Shown piece by piece: positions 25,143 through 33,164 of a DNA stretch of 64,000 bases. The notes beneath the pieces were generated by a model. It was not told the origin of the DNA. It ran no database searches and was given only the letters and a program-made list of their open reading frames with translations. The translations under genes were made by a program, and so were the position numbers. The stretch's first letter is position 1, and every line of letters begins with the position of its first letter. Origin of the DNA: Azospirillum fermentarium (GTDB lineage Bacteria > Pseudomonadota > Alphaproteobacteria > Azospirillales > Azospirillaceae); NCBI RefSeq assembly GCF_025961205.1, contig NZ_JAOQNH010000004.1, positions 62,001-126,000 of the forward strand, read 5' to 3'.

Positions 25143-26264
25143 ATGCATATGCATATCCAGACGGTCCCCCAACTGGGGGTGAACGACGACACCGTGCGTA
25201 TCACGCGCTGGCTGGTGGCCGAGGGTGAGCGCGTGGCGCCGGGCATTGCCATCGCCGAGGTGGAGACCACGAAGGCGGCAGTGGAAATCACCGCCGACGT
25301 GGGCGGGCTGGTGGTGTTCCTGGCGGCCGAGGGCGATTCGCTGGCGGTCAGTAAGCCCTTGGTATTGCTGGGAGACGACCTGTCCGTTCTGGAACAGGAA
25401 CGGGACAGCCGTCTGGCGGCGTGCCCCGACAGTGCCGCCGTCGCGGCTGGGGGCGCCGGCGAGATGGTGACCCGGAAGGCGGCCCGTCTGGCGGCGGAGC
25501 ATGGGCTCGATCCCGCCGTGGTGGCGGCGGAAACCAGGGGGATCGTCCGTGAAGCCGATGTCAGGCGCTTTCTGGCCGCGCGGACGATTGCGGAGCGGGC
25601 TCTGCCCGAGCGTTTTCCGGCTCTGAACGGGCGCAAACCGGTTCTGATCTGGGGAATTGGCAATGGTGCGGTGACCATGCGCGAGGCATTGTCCCTGGGC
25701 GACGCCTATGACGTGGTCGGCTTCATCGCCGACCGACCATCCGATTCCGCCGTCAAGGACGAGCTTCCTGTGTATCCCGATACAGTGCTGCCGCAACTGG
25801 CGGCGAGCGGGGTCTCAGGGGTCGGGCTTGCCATCACGTCGAGCGAACAGCGCTTGGAGAATTGCCGGCGTCTGCTCACGCTGGGCATCGAACCCCTGAT
25901 GGTGCAGCACCCGCGCGCCTGGGTGGCCCCTTCCGCCCGGATTGGGAAGGGCTGCCATATCAAGGCGGGGGCGGTGGTCGAGACCCGCGTGGAAATCGGG
26001 ATGGCCTGCCAGATTGATAACGGCGTAATCGTCGCCCACGATACCTGCATCGGTGACGGCTGCCATGTGGCCCCTGGTGCCTCGCTGGGCTCCAGCGTCA
26101 CCGTTGGGGCCGGAACCATCATCGGCATCGGCGCGTCGGTGGCGACCGATGTCCGTATCGGGGATCACAGCATCGTGGTGGTCGGCAGTTCCGTCACGCG
26201 TGACGTTCCCCAGCGTTCGATCATCGAGGGGGTTCCAGGCCGGACCATCGGCCGCCGCCGGTGA
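25143..26264 (+). CDS. lipoyl domain - subunit-binding domain - NeuD/PglD-type acyltransferase fusion
   Basis: 373 residues in three parts. Residues 1-80 are a lipoyl domain with Glu-Thr-Thr-Lys44-Ala, the place of lipoylation. Residues about 108-146 look like a peripheral subunit-binding domain (Thr-Arg-Lys-Ala-Ala-Arg-Leu, Gly-Leu-Asp, Gly-Ile-Val-Arg-Glu-Ala-Asp-Val). Residues about 166-255 are the Rossmann-like start of a NeuD/PglD sugar N-acetyltransferase (Ile-Trp-Gly-Ile-Gly-Asn-Gly). Residues 256-373 are a left-handed beta helix with His299 (Val-Ala-His-Asp-Thr, the PglD catalytic His place) and His308. In ordinary E2 the third part is a chloramphenicol-acetyltransferase-like domain, which is absent here. 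The direct link with E1 suggests lipoyl-borne acyl groups go to an amino sugar. ATG at 25143 or 25149. Confidence 0.88.
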   Translation: MHMHIQTVPQLGVNDDTVRITRWLVAEGERVAPGIAIAEVETTKAAVEITADVGGLVVFLAAEGDSLAVSKPLVLLGDDLSVLEQERDSRLAACPDSAAVAAGGAGEMVTRKAARLAAEHGLDPAVVAAETRGIVREADVRRFLAARTIAERALPERFPALNGRKPVLIWGIGNGAVTMREALSLGDAYDVVGFIADRPSDSAVKDELPVYPDTVLPQLAASGVSGVGLAITSSEQRLENCRRLLTLGIEPLMVQHPRAWVAPSARIGKGCHIKAGAVVETRVEIGMACQIDNGVIVAHDTCIGDGCHVAPGASLGSSVTVGAGTIIGIGASVATDVRIGDHSIVVVGSSVTRDVPQRSIIEGVPGRTIGRRR

Positions 26265-26448
26265 CGGGCGCGATGGCGGGGCTCACGCCCTGAGCAGGGG
26301 TGATCGCCCCGATGAGGGTAACCTCGGTCGGAGACGCCTCCCTTGCAGCGCATTTCGACATCACGGCCTTGGCACATCAGAGGCCGCCGGGAGCGTCCAT
26401 CCCATCGCCTACCGATCCACCGCTTCCATCGCACGAGAGGCTTTCGCC

Positions 26449-27183
26449 ATGACCACCGCCATCATCGTCCAGGCGCGCATGACCTCCACCCGCCTTCCGG
26501 GAAAGGTGCTGTTGCCGCTGGGTGACCGCACGGCCCTGGCCCAGGTGCTCGGGCGTTGCCGGCTGGTGCGTGGTGTGGATGTGGTGTGTTGCGCGGTCCC
26601 CGATGCTCCCGCCTCCGACCCGGTGGCAGCCGAAGCCGAAGCCTGCGGTGCGGTGGTGGTGCGCGGTTCGGAGCATGACGTTCTCGGCCGCTACCGCCAG
26701 GCTGCCGAAGTGGTGGCGGCGGATCTTGTGATGCGGGTGACCAGCGATTGCCCGCTCATCGACCCGGAAAGCTGCGCTGCCGTTATCGCCGAGGTCGCCG
26801 CCGGCCGTGCCGACTATGCCTGCAACAACATGCCGCGCACCTGGCCCCATGGTCTGGATTGCGAGGCTTTCCCCGCCGCTCTGCTGGAGCGGGCGGGGCG
26901 GGAGGCAACGGCGCCGTATGAGCGCGAGCATGTAACGCCCTGGATGCGCACCCATCCCGGCCTGCGCCGGGTCAATGTGCCCGGACCCCGTCCGGAGCAG
27001 GCGGGCCTGCGCTGGACCCTCGATTTTCCCGAAGATTACGTTTTTCTCAAAGCGGTGTTCGGCCACTTGCCGCCGCTGCCGGAGGTTCCGTCAGCGACGG
27101 CCGTTGCTGCCATGGTCGCCGCCGACCCGGGGTTGTCCGCAGCTGCCGAGCGGTGTCTTGAAACGGCCCGCCGTCACGCCTGA
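26449..27183 (+). CDS. SpsF-type cytidylyltransferase (probable CMP-nonulosonate synthetase)
   Basis: 244 residues. Gln-Ala-Arg-Met-Thr-Ser-Thr-Arg-Leu-Pro-Gly-Lys-Val at 8-20 is the nucleotide loop of the SpsF/acylneuraminate cytidylyltransferase group; Ser-Asp-Cys-Pro-Leu-Ile-Asp-Pro holds the metal-binding Asp. The family activates sugar acids as CMP derivatives. No classical PseF is in the window, so this protein or its paralogue at 37194 may do that step; this is inference. A good ribosome site (GAGAGG, 8 bases before the ATG at 26449) fixes the start, although the frame is open further upstream. It follows the lipoyl-fusion gene after 184 bases on the same strand and converges on pseB copy 2. 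Confidence 0.85.
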   Translation: MTTAIIVQARMTSTRLPGKVLLPLGDRTALAQVLGRCRLVRGVDVVCCAVPDAPASDPVAAEAEACGAVVVRGSEHDVLGRYRQAAEVVAADLVMRVTSDCPLIDPESCAAVIAEVAAGRADYACNNMPRTWPHGLDCEAFPAALLERAGREATAPYEREHVTPWMRTHPGLRRVNVPGPRPEQAGLRWTLDFPEDYVFLKAVFGHLPPLPEVPSATAVAAMVAADPGLSAAAERCLETARRHA

Positions 27184-27215
27184 TGAGGCGTCCGCCCGCC
27201 CTCTCGATCATCCGA

Positions 27216-28238
27216 TCATATGTGGCCTTTATCGAAGAGCGTGTTGAGCCCGTCAGCGTCGAGCCATTCGGCGTTGTCGCCGCTTTCGTAGTGGAAATCC
27301 TCGGGCACGGGCTTTCCGCCGTAGTCGATGGATGGATCCCACATGGCGAAGGAGGGCTTGACGATGTAGCGGTCTTCCAGCTCCAGGGTGAGGCGGGCGT
27401 CGTCACGGGTGATGAGGGCCTCGTGGAGCTTCTCGCCCGGGCGGATGCCGATGGTGCGCAGGGGCAGGCCGGGTGCCATGGCACGGGCCAGATCGGTGAT
27501 GCGCATGCTGGGGATCTTGGGCACCAGGATCTCGCAGCCCTTCATGGTGGCCAGGCAATCGACCACGAAATCCACCCCCTGGGTGAGGGTGATCCAGAAG
27601 CGCGTCATCCGTTCGTCGGTGACCGGCAACTCCGTGGCCCCTTCGGCCAGGAGGCGGCGGAACATCGGAACCACGCTGCCGCGCGAGCCGATCACGTTGC
27701 CGTAGCGCACGACCGAGAAGCGGACGTCATCGTTGCCCGACAGGTGGTTGGCGGCGATGAAGATCTTGTCCGCAGCCAGCTTGCTGGCCCCGTACAGGTT
27801 GATCGGGTTCACCGCCTTGTCGGTGGACAGGGCCAGAACCCGGCCAACCTTGGCCCGCAGGGCCGCCCGCACCACGTTTTCCGCCCCGTGGACGTTGGTG
27901 CGGATGCATTCGAAGGGGTTGTATTCGGCTGCCGGCACATGCTTGAGCGCCGCGGCGTGGACAACGGTGTCGATCCCGCGCATCGCCAGGTCCAGGCGGT
28001 CGGCGTCGCGCACGTCGCCGATGAAGTAGCGCAGCGCCGGATGACGCCCGAACGCCAGGTTCTGCTGCATCTCGAACTGCTTGAACTCGTCGCGGGAGAA
28101 CACGACAACCCGCGCCGGCGCCGCCTCGCTCAGGATCTTCTCGATGAAGCGCTGCCCGAACGACCCCGTGCCACCGGTGATCAGGATCGATTTGCCGTTC
28201 AGGGCCGCATAGGATGACGCCCGACGATAGTCCCGCAT
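27216..28238 (-). CDS. pseB: UDP-GlcNAc 4,6-dehydratase (inverting), copy 2
   Basis: 340 residues, identical to the product at 21543-22565 except Cys for Ser at residue 235, far from the Thr-Asp-Lys and Tyr-x3-Lys catalytic groups, so it is presumably active. It stands alone: the genes at its 3' side converge on it and the PseG fusion gene diverges from its start. It has no pseC following it, and its last bases run straight into the junction with unrelated sequence at 27215. That fits a duplicated gene carried as the end of an inserted cassette. Confidence 0.92.
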   Translation of the reverse strand: MRDYRRASSYAALNGKSILITGGTGSFGQRFIEKILSEAAPARVVVFSRDEFKQFEMQQNLAFGRHPALRYFIGDVRDADRLDLAMRGIDTVVHAAALKHVPAAEYNPFECIRTNVHGAENVVRAALRAKVGRVLALSTDKAVNPINLYGASKLAADKIFIAANHLSGNDDVRFSVVRYGNVIGSRGSVVPMFRRLLAEGATELPVTDERMTRFWITLTQGVDFVVDCLATMKGCEILVPKIPSMRITDLARAMAPGLPLRTIGIRPGEKLHEALITRDDARLTLELEDRYIVKPSFAMWDPSIDYGGKPVPEDFHYESGDNAEWLDADGLNTLFDKGHI

Positions 28239-28271
28239 GAACCCAAAAACCTCGCGCTTTCGAACTCCGGC
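27216..28271 (-). repeat. direct repeat, copy 2 (pseB)
   Basis: Partner of 21543-22598. The left junction is sharp: homology starts at TCATATGTGG, the last codons of pseB. Recombination with copy 1 would delete 5673 bases, removing the E1 genes, the lipoyl fusion, the SpsF gene and one pseB, while leaving one intact pseB. Confidence 0.93.
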
Positions 28272-28499
28272 TCCTCACCGGATGGCACGGCATGCATCGC
28301 AGAAAACGCCCCCGCCTTCAAGGCTTCTCACGCCGTCCCCGCAGACCGCAAACCGAAACCACGGTCCTGAAACCGGGCGTTTCCCTTCTTGACAACCGCC
28401 GTATACATGCGGTTTTCTGGCCACCCGGCAGTGCCCCATTGCGGCGGCGCAAAATTCCCGGCCCAACGCTGGACGAGACAACGCTGGACAAGAGGCGGC

Positions 28500-29990
28500 A
28501 TGCCGAAAGTCTGTTTCCGTTGCGACGCCTCTCCCGCCATCGGGATGGCCCATGTCCTGCGTTGCGTGGCGCTGGCCGAGGTCCTGGCCGAAATGGAATG
28601 GGACGTGGTCTTTGCCTGCAGCAGGGACACCCATGCCACGGTTCCCTACATCGCGGCCATGGGGTTTGATGTCCTGCCCCTGGACGTGATGGCTCAGGAT
28701 GAACCGGCGGCCCTGGGTGCCCGCTGGGCCAAGGGCTGCGACCTGCTGGTGATCGATCATTACGGACGGGACGCCGAGTTCGAACGGGCCTGCCGCCTCT
28801 GGGCGCGGCACATCCTGGTTTTCGACGACCTTGCAGACCGGCCCCACGATGCCGACCTGCTCCTCGATCCGACGCTGGGGCGTACTGCCGATCATTACGC
28901 CGGCCTGGTGCCGTCGGGGTGCCGACTGCTGCTGGGGCCCCGTTACGCCCTGCTGCGCTCCAACTTCGTCAACGTCTGCTCCACCGCGCCGGCTCGGCGG
29001 GCCGAACACCGGTCGGTGGACCGAATCCTCGTCAGCCTAGGCACCAACAACCCGTTCAACAGCACTGAACTGGCACTCGATTCCCTGAAATTGGCAGGGA
29101 TCGACGCCGAGATCGACGTCATCCTCGGTCCTCACACCGTCGGTCAGTCCGAACTGCTCCGGCGCGCCGCCCGGATGCAGCAGAAGGTGAACATCCACAC
29201 CGACAGCCGCTCTGTCGCCCCGGTGATGGCGCGGGCCGATCTCGCCATCGCCGCCGCGTCCGTCACCTCGTGGGAGCGCTGCTACTTCGGGCTGCCGACC
29301 ATTGCTGTCCTGACCAGCGAGAATATGCGCTTCTTCGCCCGGCAGATGGCCGAACAGGACATCGTCATGCTGGTGGAGCACGGCCGCGAGGATATCACCC
29401 AGCAGATCGCCCGGCGCCTGCGCGATCTTGCGGCCAGCCCGTCCCTGCTCGCCCGCTTGAGGGAGGCCGCGTCCTCAGTCTGCGATGGGCTGGGCCTCGT
29501 GCGCCTGCTCAACGTGCTGGCACCGGTGTGTGCGCGCGACGGCAAGCCGGTGTTGCTGCGCCCAGTCGAGGCGGTGGACGCGCCCCTGGTCGGGGCATGG
29601 CTGTCAGACCCCCGGCTGCCGCCCTTGTCGCGGGTGGCCGGCGGCGTGGCGGCCTGGCTTGATCTGCGCCTGTCCGATCCCGCCTCGCGGCTGATGATGA
29701 TCATCCATGGCGACCGTCCCGGCGGACTGGTCCGTCTCGACCGCCGGGAGGACGGGGGAGAGGCGTCCCACGAGGTCTCCCTGTTCATCGCCCCCGACAG
29801 CGGTGGCTTGGGCCTGGGCCGCGCTGTGCTGCATCTGGTTCGCCGGGTTCTGCCGGGCGTGGAAATCCGGGCGCCGATGATGTTCAACACCCTGGCCAGC
29901 CATGCCCTGTTCCGTCAAGCCGGCTTCGTCGCCTCCAGCGGCTATTATCGCCGCCTGTCGCGCCTGCCGGCGGGGCGTTACAACCATTGA
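28500..29990 (+). CDS. pseG: PseG-type UDP-sugar hydrolase fused to a GNAT acetyltransferase
   Basis: 496 residues. Residues 1-340 match PseG, the GT-B-fold hydrolase that removes UDP from UDP-2,4-diacetamido-2,4,6-trideoxy-L-altropyranose: Arg-Cys-Asp-Ala-Ser-x2-Ile-Gly-x2-His18-Val-x-Arg near the start and a Leu-Gly-Thr-Asn-Asn switch near 178-182. Residues about 347-490 are a GNAT domain with an Ile-Ala-Pro-Asp-x3-Leu-Gly-Leu-Gly-Arg-Ala acetyl-CoA loop, in the place expected for PseH, which N-acetylates C4. One chain could thus do two successive steps. ATG at 28500 has AGAGG just upstream. Its stop overlaps the TTG start of the HAD gene. It diverges from pseB copy 2. Confidence 0.88.
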   Translation: MPKVCFRCDASPAIGMAHVLRCVALAEVLAEMEWDVVFACSRDTHATVPYIAAMGFDVLPLDVMAQDEPAALGARWAKGCDLLVIDHYGRDAEFERACRLWARHILVFDDLADRPHDADLLLDPTLGRTADHYAGLVPSGCRLLLGPRYALLRSNFVNVCSTAPARRAEHRSVDRILVSLGTNNPFNSTELALDSLKLAGIDAEIDVILGPHTVGQSELLRRAARMQQKVNIHTDSRSVAPVMARADLAIAAASVTSWERCYFGLPTIAVLTSENMRFFARQMAEQDIVMLVEHGREDITQQIARRLRDLAASPSLLARLREAASSVCDGLGLVRLLNVLAPVCARDGKPVLLRPVEAVDAPLVGAWLSDPRLPPLSRVAGGVAAWLDLRLSDPASRLMMIIHGDRPGGLVRLDRREDGGEASHEVSLFIAPDSGGLGLGRAVLHLVRRVLPGVEIRAPMMFNTLASHALFRQAGFVASSGYYRRLSRLPAGRYNH

Positions 29991-30700
29991 GCCGGCCGGT
30001 ATCGAGCGGTCCGGCGTCCTTTTCGGACGCGGCGGGACAGGGGCTGTTCCTGGACCTCGACGGCACCCTGGCCGACAGCCTGGGGATCATGCGCCGGGCT
30101 TACGACGGGTTCCTGGCCGTTTACGGCCATTCCGGCCTGGACGCAGAGTTTGCCGCCCTGAATGGTCCACCGCTGCGGGAGATCGTGCGTATCCTGAAGC
30201 GGACCCGTGGATTGACGTCGCCGCCGGATGAGTTGCTCGCCGTCTACCGTGAACAGATCGAACATCATTACCTGACCGGTGTTGCTCCGGCCGCCGGTGC
30301 GGAAGCGTTGCTGGCAGCGGCACGGGCGCGAGGATGGCGGGTGGCGGTGGTGACATCCAATCGCAGGGGTCTGGCTTGGGAGTGGCTGGGCACTGTGGGG
30401 CTGGCGGACTTTGTCGAAACCGTCGTGGGGGGCGAGGACGTGATGTGCGGCAAACCCGCTCCCGACCCGTATCTGGCGGCCATCCGTGCGCTGGACTGTG
30501 CGCCGGCCCGCTCCCTGGCGGTGGAAGATTCGCCGCAGGGGGCGCAGGCCGCGCTTGCCGCCGGCCTGGAAACCCACGTCGTGGGGAGCGGGCCCGGTCC
30601 CGGCTGGCCGGAGGGGATCGCCGTCTTCCTGCCCCGACTAGCGGACTTGACCCGCCTGTTTCAGGAGGGCGGGGTAGAAAAGATCGCGAGAGATTGCTGA
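29987..30700 (+). CDS. HAD-superfamily phosphatase
   Basis: 237 residues. Motif I Leu-Asp-Leu-Asp-Gly-Thr-Leu-Ala-Asp-Ser at about 22-31 has both catalytic Asp residues; motif II is Val-Thr-Ser-Asn near 120; motif III is Lys-Pro-Ala-Pro-Asp-Pro; motif IV is Val-Glu-Asp-Ser. The alpha-helical cap after motif I fits the phosphoglycolate-phosphatase subgroup. The only start before motif I in this frame is a TTG at 29987 overlapping the previous stop (TTGA), so expression depends on the PseG fusion gene. In nonulosonate clusters a phosphatase could remove phosphate from an Ser/PEP-derived or sugar-phosphate intermediate. PseI releases phosphate itself, so the exact substrate is open. Confidence 0.85.
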   Translation: MSRPVSSGPASFSDAAGQGLFLDLDGTLADSLGIMRRAYDGFLAVYGHSGLDAEFAALNGPPLREIVRILKRTRGLTSPPDELLAVYREQIEHHYLTGVAPAAGAEALLAAARARGWRVAVVTSNRRGLAWEWLGTVGLADFVETVVGGEDVMCGKPAPDPYLAAIRALDCAPARSLAVEDSPQGAQAALAAGLETHVVGSGPGPGWPEGIAVFLPRLADLTRLFQEGGVEKIARDC

Positions 30701-30925
30701 AGCCATCCTTGGTGGTGGAAGGAGCGCCAGTTTCCAGGGCATCGCCGGTGCTGGTGACTCTCCGCTTCCCATAAGATCTCGTCTGGTCTACCTTGCGTCC
30801 GGCTGGAGACGAACTTGGTATCTATCCAGGCAGTACCGAATACATGATTGCTGCATTCATCAGGCAGAGATATGCAGTTATCTTAAAAATAGGTCTTTAG
30901 TGAAATATGGAAACAGGGTCGAAAA

Positions 30926-32023
30926 ATGTTGTTTGTAAGGGGCGAGATCACAAAAATGCGCCTTGAACACGCAATCAAAAGAATAAAATATTTTGATTCT
31001 CTTCCTCATCCTATAGAGTCAAAGTGGTATGGCCTCGATAGCCATCTTCTCGATTGGCTTGGCCTGCCGAGAAGTGTGCAAATTGTTGTTCAGATGTACC
31101 ATGGCCCTGATAGTTATAGTGATACGCTGCCAGTATATTTGGCGCGACAGGCGCCTGTTCTTGTCGGAAGAGATGAAACAAAAGAGAATTACGAAAAACA
31201 AGGCAAGGTGGCATTCGTCACCGGGTCGGTTCACGCGCACTATCGCCATATGCAAGGCATTCAGAAATCTCCCGACGCCAGGGGAACCATCGCTTTTCCA
31301 TCCCATTCGACGCATCATAATCATGCCCAGTTCGATGTCGCGTCCTATGCTGAGAAGCTGCTCGCCTTGCCGGAAAGGTTTCAGCCCGTCGCCGTTTGCG
31401 CTTATTGGAAGGATATCCTAAACGGAAATACCCAGGCGTTCCTGGACCGCGGGATTCCGGTGTTCACCGCTGGGCATATATTCGATCCAAATTTTTGTGT
31501 CGAATTCTATGATATATTGAAAAATTTCGCCTATGCAACGTCGAACGTCGCTCTTGGAACGGCATCATTCCTGTCGATCGAGATGGGGCTTCCATTCTTC
31601 GTGATGGGTGCAGAGGCTCATTACTTCTTGGACGGTCAGGATCCGAACATCAATGAGGACTGGAGCACCGAAACGCGGTTCATAGAGCGGGCCTGCCAAG
31701 ATCCGCTTGCCAAGGAGTTTTATCGAATCCTACCCCGTTGGGAGGATATGGCGCCCGATGCCGATGTGACGCTTTCGAAGACGCTGGCCGATCTTACCTT
31801 CCATATGATGGGCGGCAATGCAAAAATTGATAAGCATCAACTCAGGAAATTGATTTTCTTAAGCCATATCCAGACGAATCCGTCTGTCATGCATAAGGTA
31901 AAGTGGCTGATTTATAATCAGGATATCCTGCCGAAGGACGTATGTTCATCTATATTCCACGACAATCCTGAAATGCGGGATCTTTGCCATGTCTTGCGGG
32001 AATATCCTGAGATCTTCAGGTGA
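30926..32023 (+). CDS. GT-B-like protein of surface-glycan loci, function unknown
   Basis: 365 residues, no signal peptide. It has a Phe-Pro-Ser-His-Ser-Thr-His-His motif near 124-131, then Cys-Ala-Tyr-Trp-Lys-Asp near 157-162, Ala-Gly-His-Ile-Phe-Asp near 182-187 and a Thr-Ser-Asn-Val strand near 205. Together these look like the nucleotide-binding half of a GT-B transferase. I know of no assigned function for this pattern. Codons are markedly richer in A/T than in the flanking genes, suggesting acquisition from elsewhere. An ATG ten codons in (30956) is an alternative start. It probably transfers or handles an activated sugar such as the nonulosonate made next door; this is inference from position only. 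Confidence 0.7.
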   Translation: MLFVRGEITKMRLEHAIKRIKYFDSLPHPIESKWYGLDSHLLDWLGLPRSVQIVVQMYHGPDSYSDTLPVYLARQAPVLVGRDETKENYEKQGKVAFVTGSVHAHYRHMQGIQKSPDARGTIAFPSHSTHHNHAQFDVASYAEKLLALPERFQPVAVCAYWKDILNGNTQAFLDRGIPVFTAGHIFDPNFCVEFYDILKNFAYATSNVALGTASFLSIEMGLPFFVMGAEAHYFLDGQDPNINEDWSTETRFIERACQDPLAKEFYRILPRWEDMAPDADVTLSKTLADLTFHMMGGNAKIDKHQLRKLIFLSHIQTNPSVMHKVKWLIYNQDILPKDVCSSIFHDNPEMRDLCHVLREYPEIFR

Positions 32024-32090
32024 TGGAGCCGTGTCAGATGTTTCGTAATGAGCGTGCCGTCCACTTGACCTCGAACCGGAGATTGTTTAT

Positions 32091-33062
32091 ATGAGTCGCT
32101 TCGACGTCATCCGCTGGGAAGAGGGTGAAGCGGCGTGGGATCAGTTTGTCAGAACATCCCCGCAGGGGACGGTCTTCTGCGAAACACGCTTTTTTGATTC
32201 ACTGTCCTGCACGGCGGATCGCTGGGCCGTGATCTTCGAAGGAAGGGTGGTTGCCGCGGTTCCCATGCTGCGGGACGGTGAGCGTGTGGTTTCCGTCGGG
32301 AGCTTGCCGGCTCTTTATATCGGGCCGATGCTGTCTTCCGAGTTCATGGCTCTGCCGGCCCATCGCCTGCACAAGGTCTTGCCAGAGCTTCTGGAGGAGA
32401 CCTACGCCTGTCTGAGTGCGGTCTACCCGGTGGTGACATTCTGCTTCCATCCGAGCTTTCCCGACCTGCGGGGTGCGTCCTGGTTCAATTACCACCGTCC
32501 CGACCTGGGCCTGGTCAAGCTGAACCTGTGTTACACGGGCGTCCTCGATCTGAAGAACGACGAGCCGCTCGATAGCCTGCTGAAAGGAATGCGGGATAGC
32601 CGCTGTTACGACCACAGGCGAGCCAGGAAGCACGGCTATCGACCGGTCGTTGCCGATGATGTCTCGCTTCTCGACCGCCTTCATCGGGCGACGTTTGCCC
32701 GGCAGGGGCTGTCCCGCCCCGAAGCTCATGACAAGCTCATCGTGCCGATAGCCCGGCATGCCATCGAAGGCGGTTTCGGCGAGATGATCGTCGTGGAAAC
32801 GGCCGAGGGCGCGCCAGCCTTTGCCATGCTGGCGCTGTTCGACGACAAGAGCGCGTATTATGTCTTCGGTGCTGGCGATCCGGAACTCAGGAATTTCGGG
32901 GGCGGCACGTTGGGGCTGATCACATCGTTCGAAAGGATGCGCGACCGAGGAATCCGGCGGTTCGATTTCCTGGGTATCAACTCCCCGCAACGTGGTGATT
33001 ATAAGACCAGTTTCAACGCAGGGGTGGTTGCATATATTTCCGCGAAGTGGGAACGTCCCTGA
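32091..33062 (+). CDS. FemAB/GNAT-like acyltransferase
   Basis: 323 residues. Two tandem acyltransferase-like folds are suggested: a Trp-Asp-x-Phe-Val N-terminal start as in FemAB/BioF2-like proteins, a central Met-Arg-Asp-Ser-Arg...Arg-Arg-Ala-Arg-Lys-His basic helix near 165-182 (typical place of the family), and a C-terminal Gly-Gly-Gly-Thr-Leu-Gly-Leu loop followed by Phe-Asp-Phe-Leu-Gly-Ile-Asn near 297-303. Proteins of this group transfer an aminoacyl or acyl group to an amino function. In this cluster the acceptor could be an amino sugar. ATG 32091 has GGAGA 8 bases upstream. Codon use is intermediate between the AT-rich neighbours and the GC-rich bulk. Confidence 0.78.
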   Translation: MSRFDVIRWEEGEAAWDQFVRTSPQGTVFCETRFFDSLSCTADRWAVIFEGRVVAAVPMLRDGERVVSVGSLPALYIGPMLSSEFMALPAHRLHKVLPELLEETYACLSAVYPVVTFCFHPSFPDLRGASWFNYHRPDLGLVKLNLCYTGVLDLKNDEPLDSLLKGMRDSRCYDHRRARKHGYRPVVADDVSLLDRLHRATFARQGLSRPEAHDKLIVPIARHAIEGGFGEMIVVETAEGAPAFAMLALFDDKSAYYVFGAGDPELRNFGGGTLGLITSFERMRDRGIRRFDFLGINSPQRGDYKTSFNAGVVAYISAKWERP

Positions 33063-33164
33063 CCATACCCCGTCCCTGCGTGGCGGGAACGGGCCTACTG
33101 ATATTTAAAAATATTAGTGGTCCAATGCAAAAAATCTCGAAAGTATGCAGCGGAGTTTGCCTAG

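Noticed and set aside
28389-28417. Promoter from TTGACA at 28389 upstream of the PseG fusion
   Set aside because: The -35 hexamer is perfect, but the sequence 16-18 bases on (GTTTTC) is not a -10; a nearby TATACA is only seven bases away.
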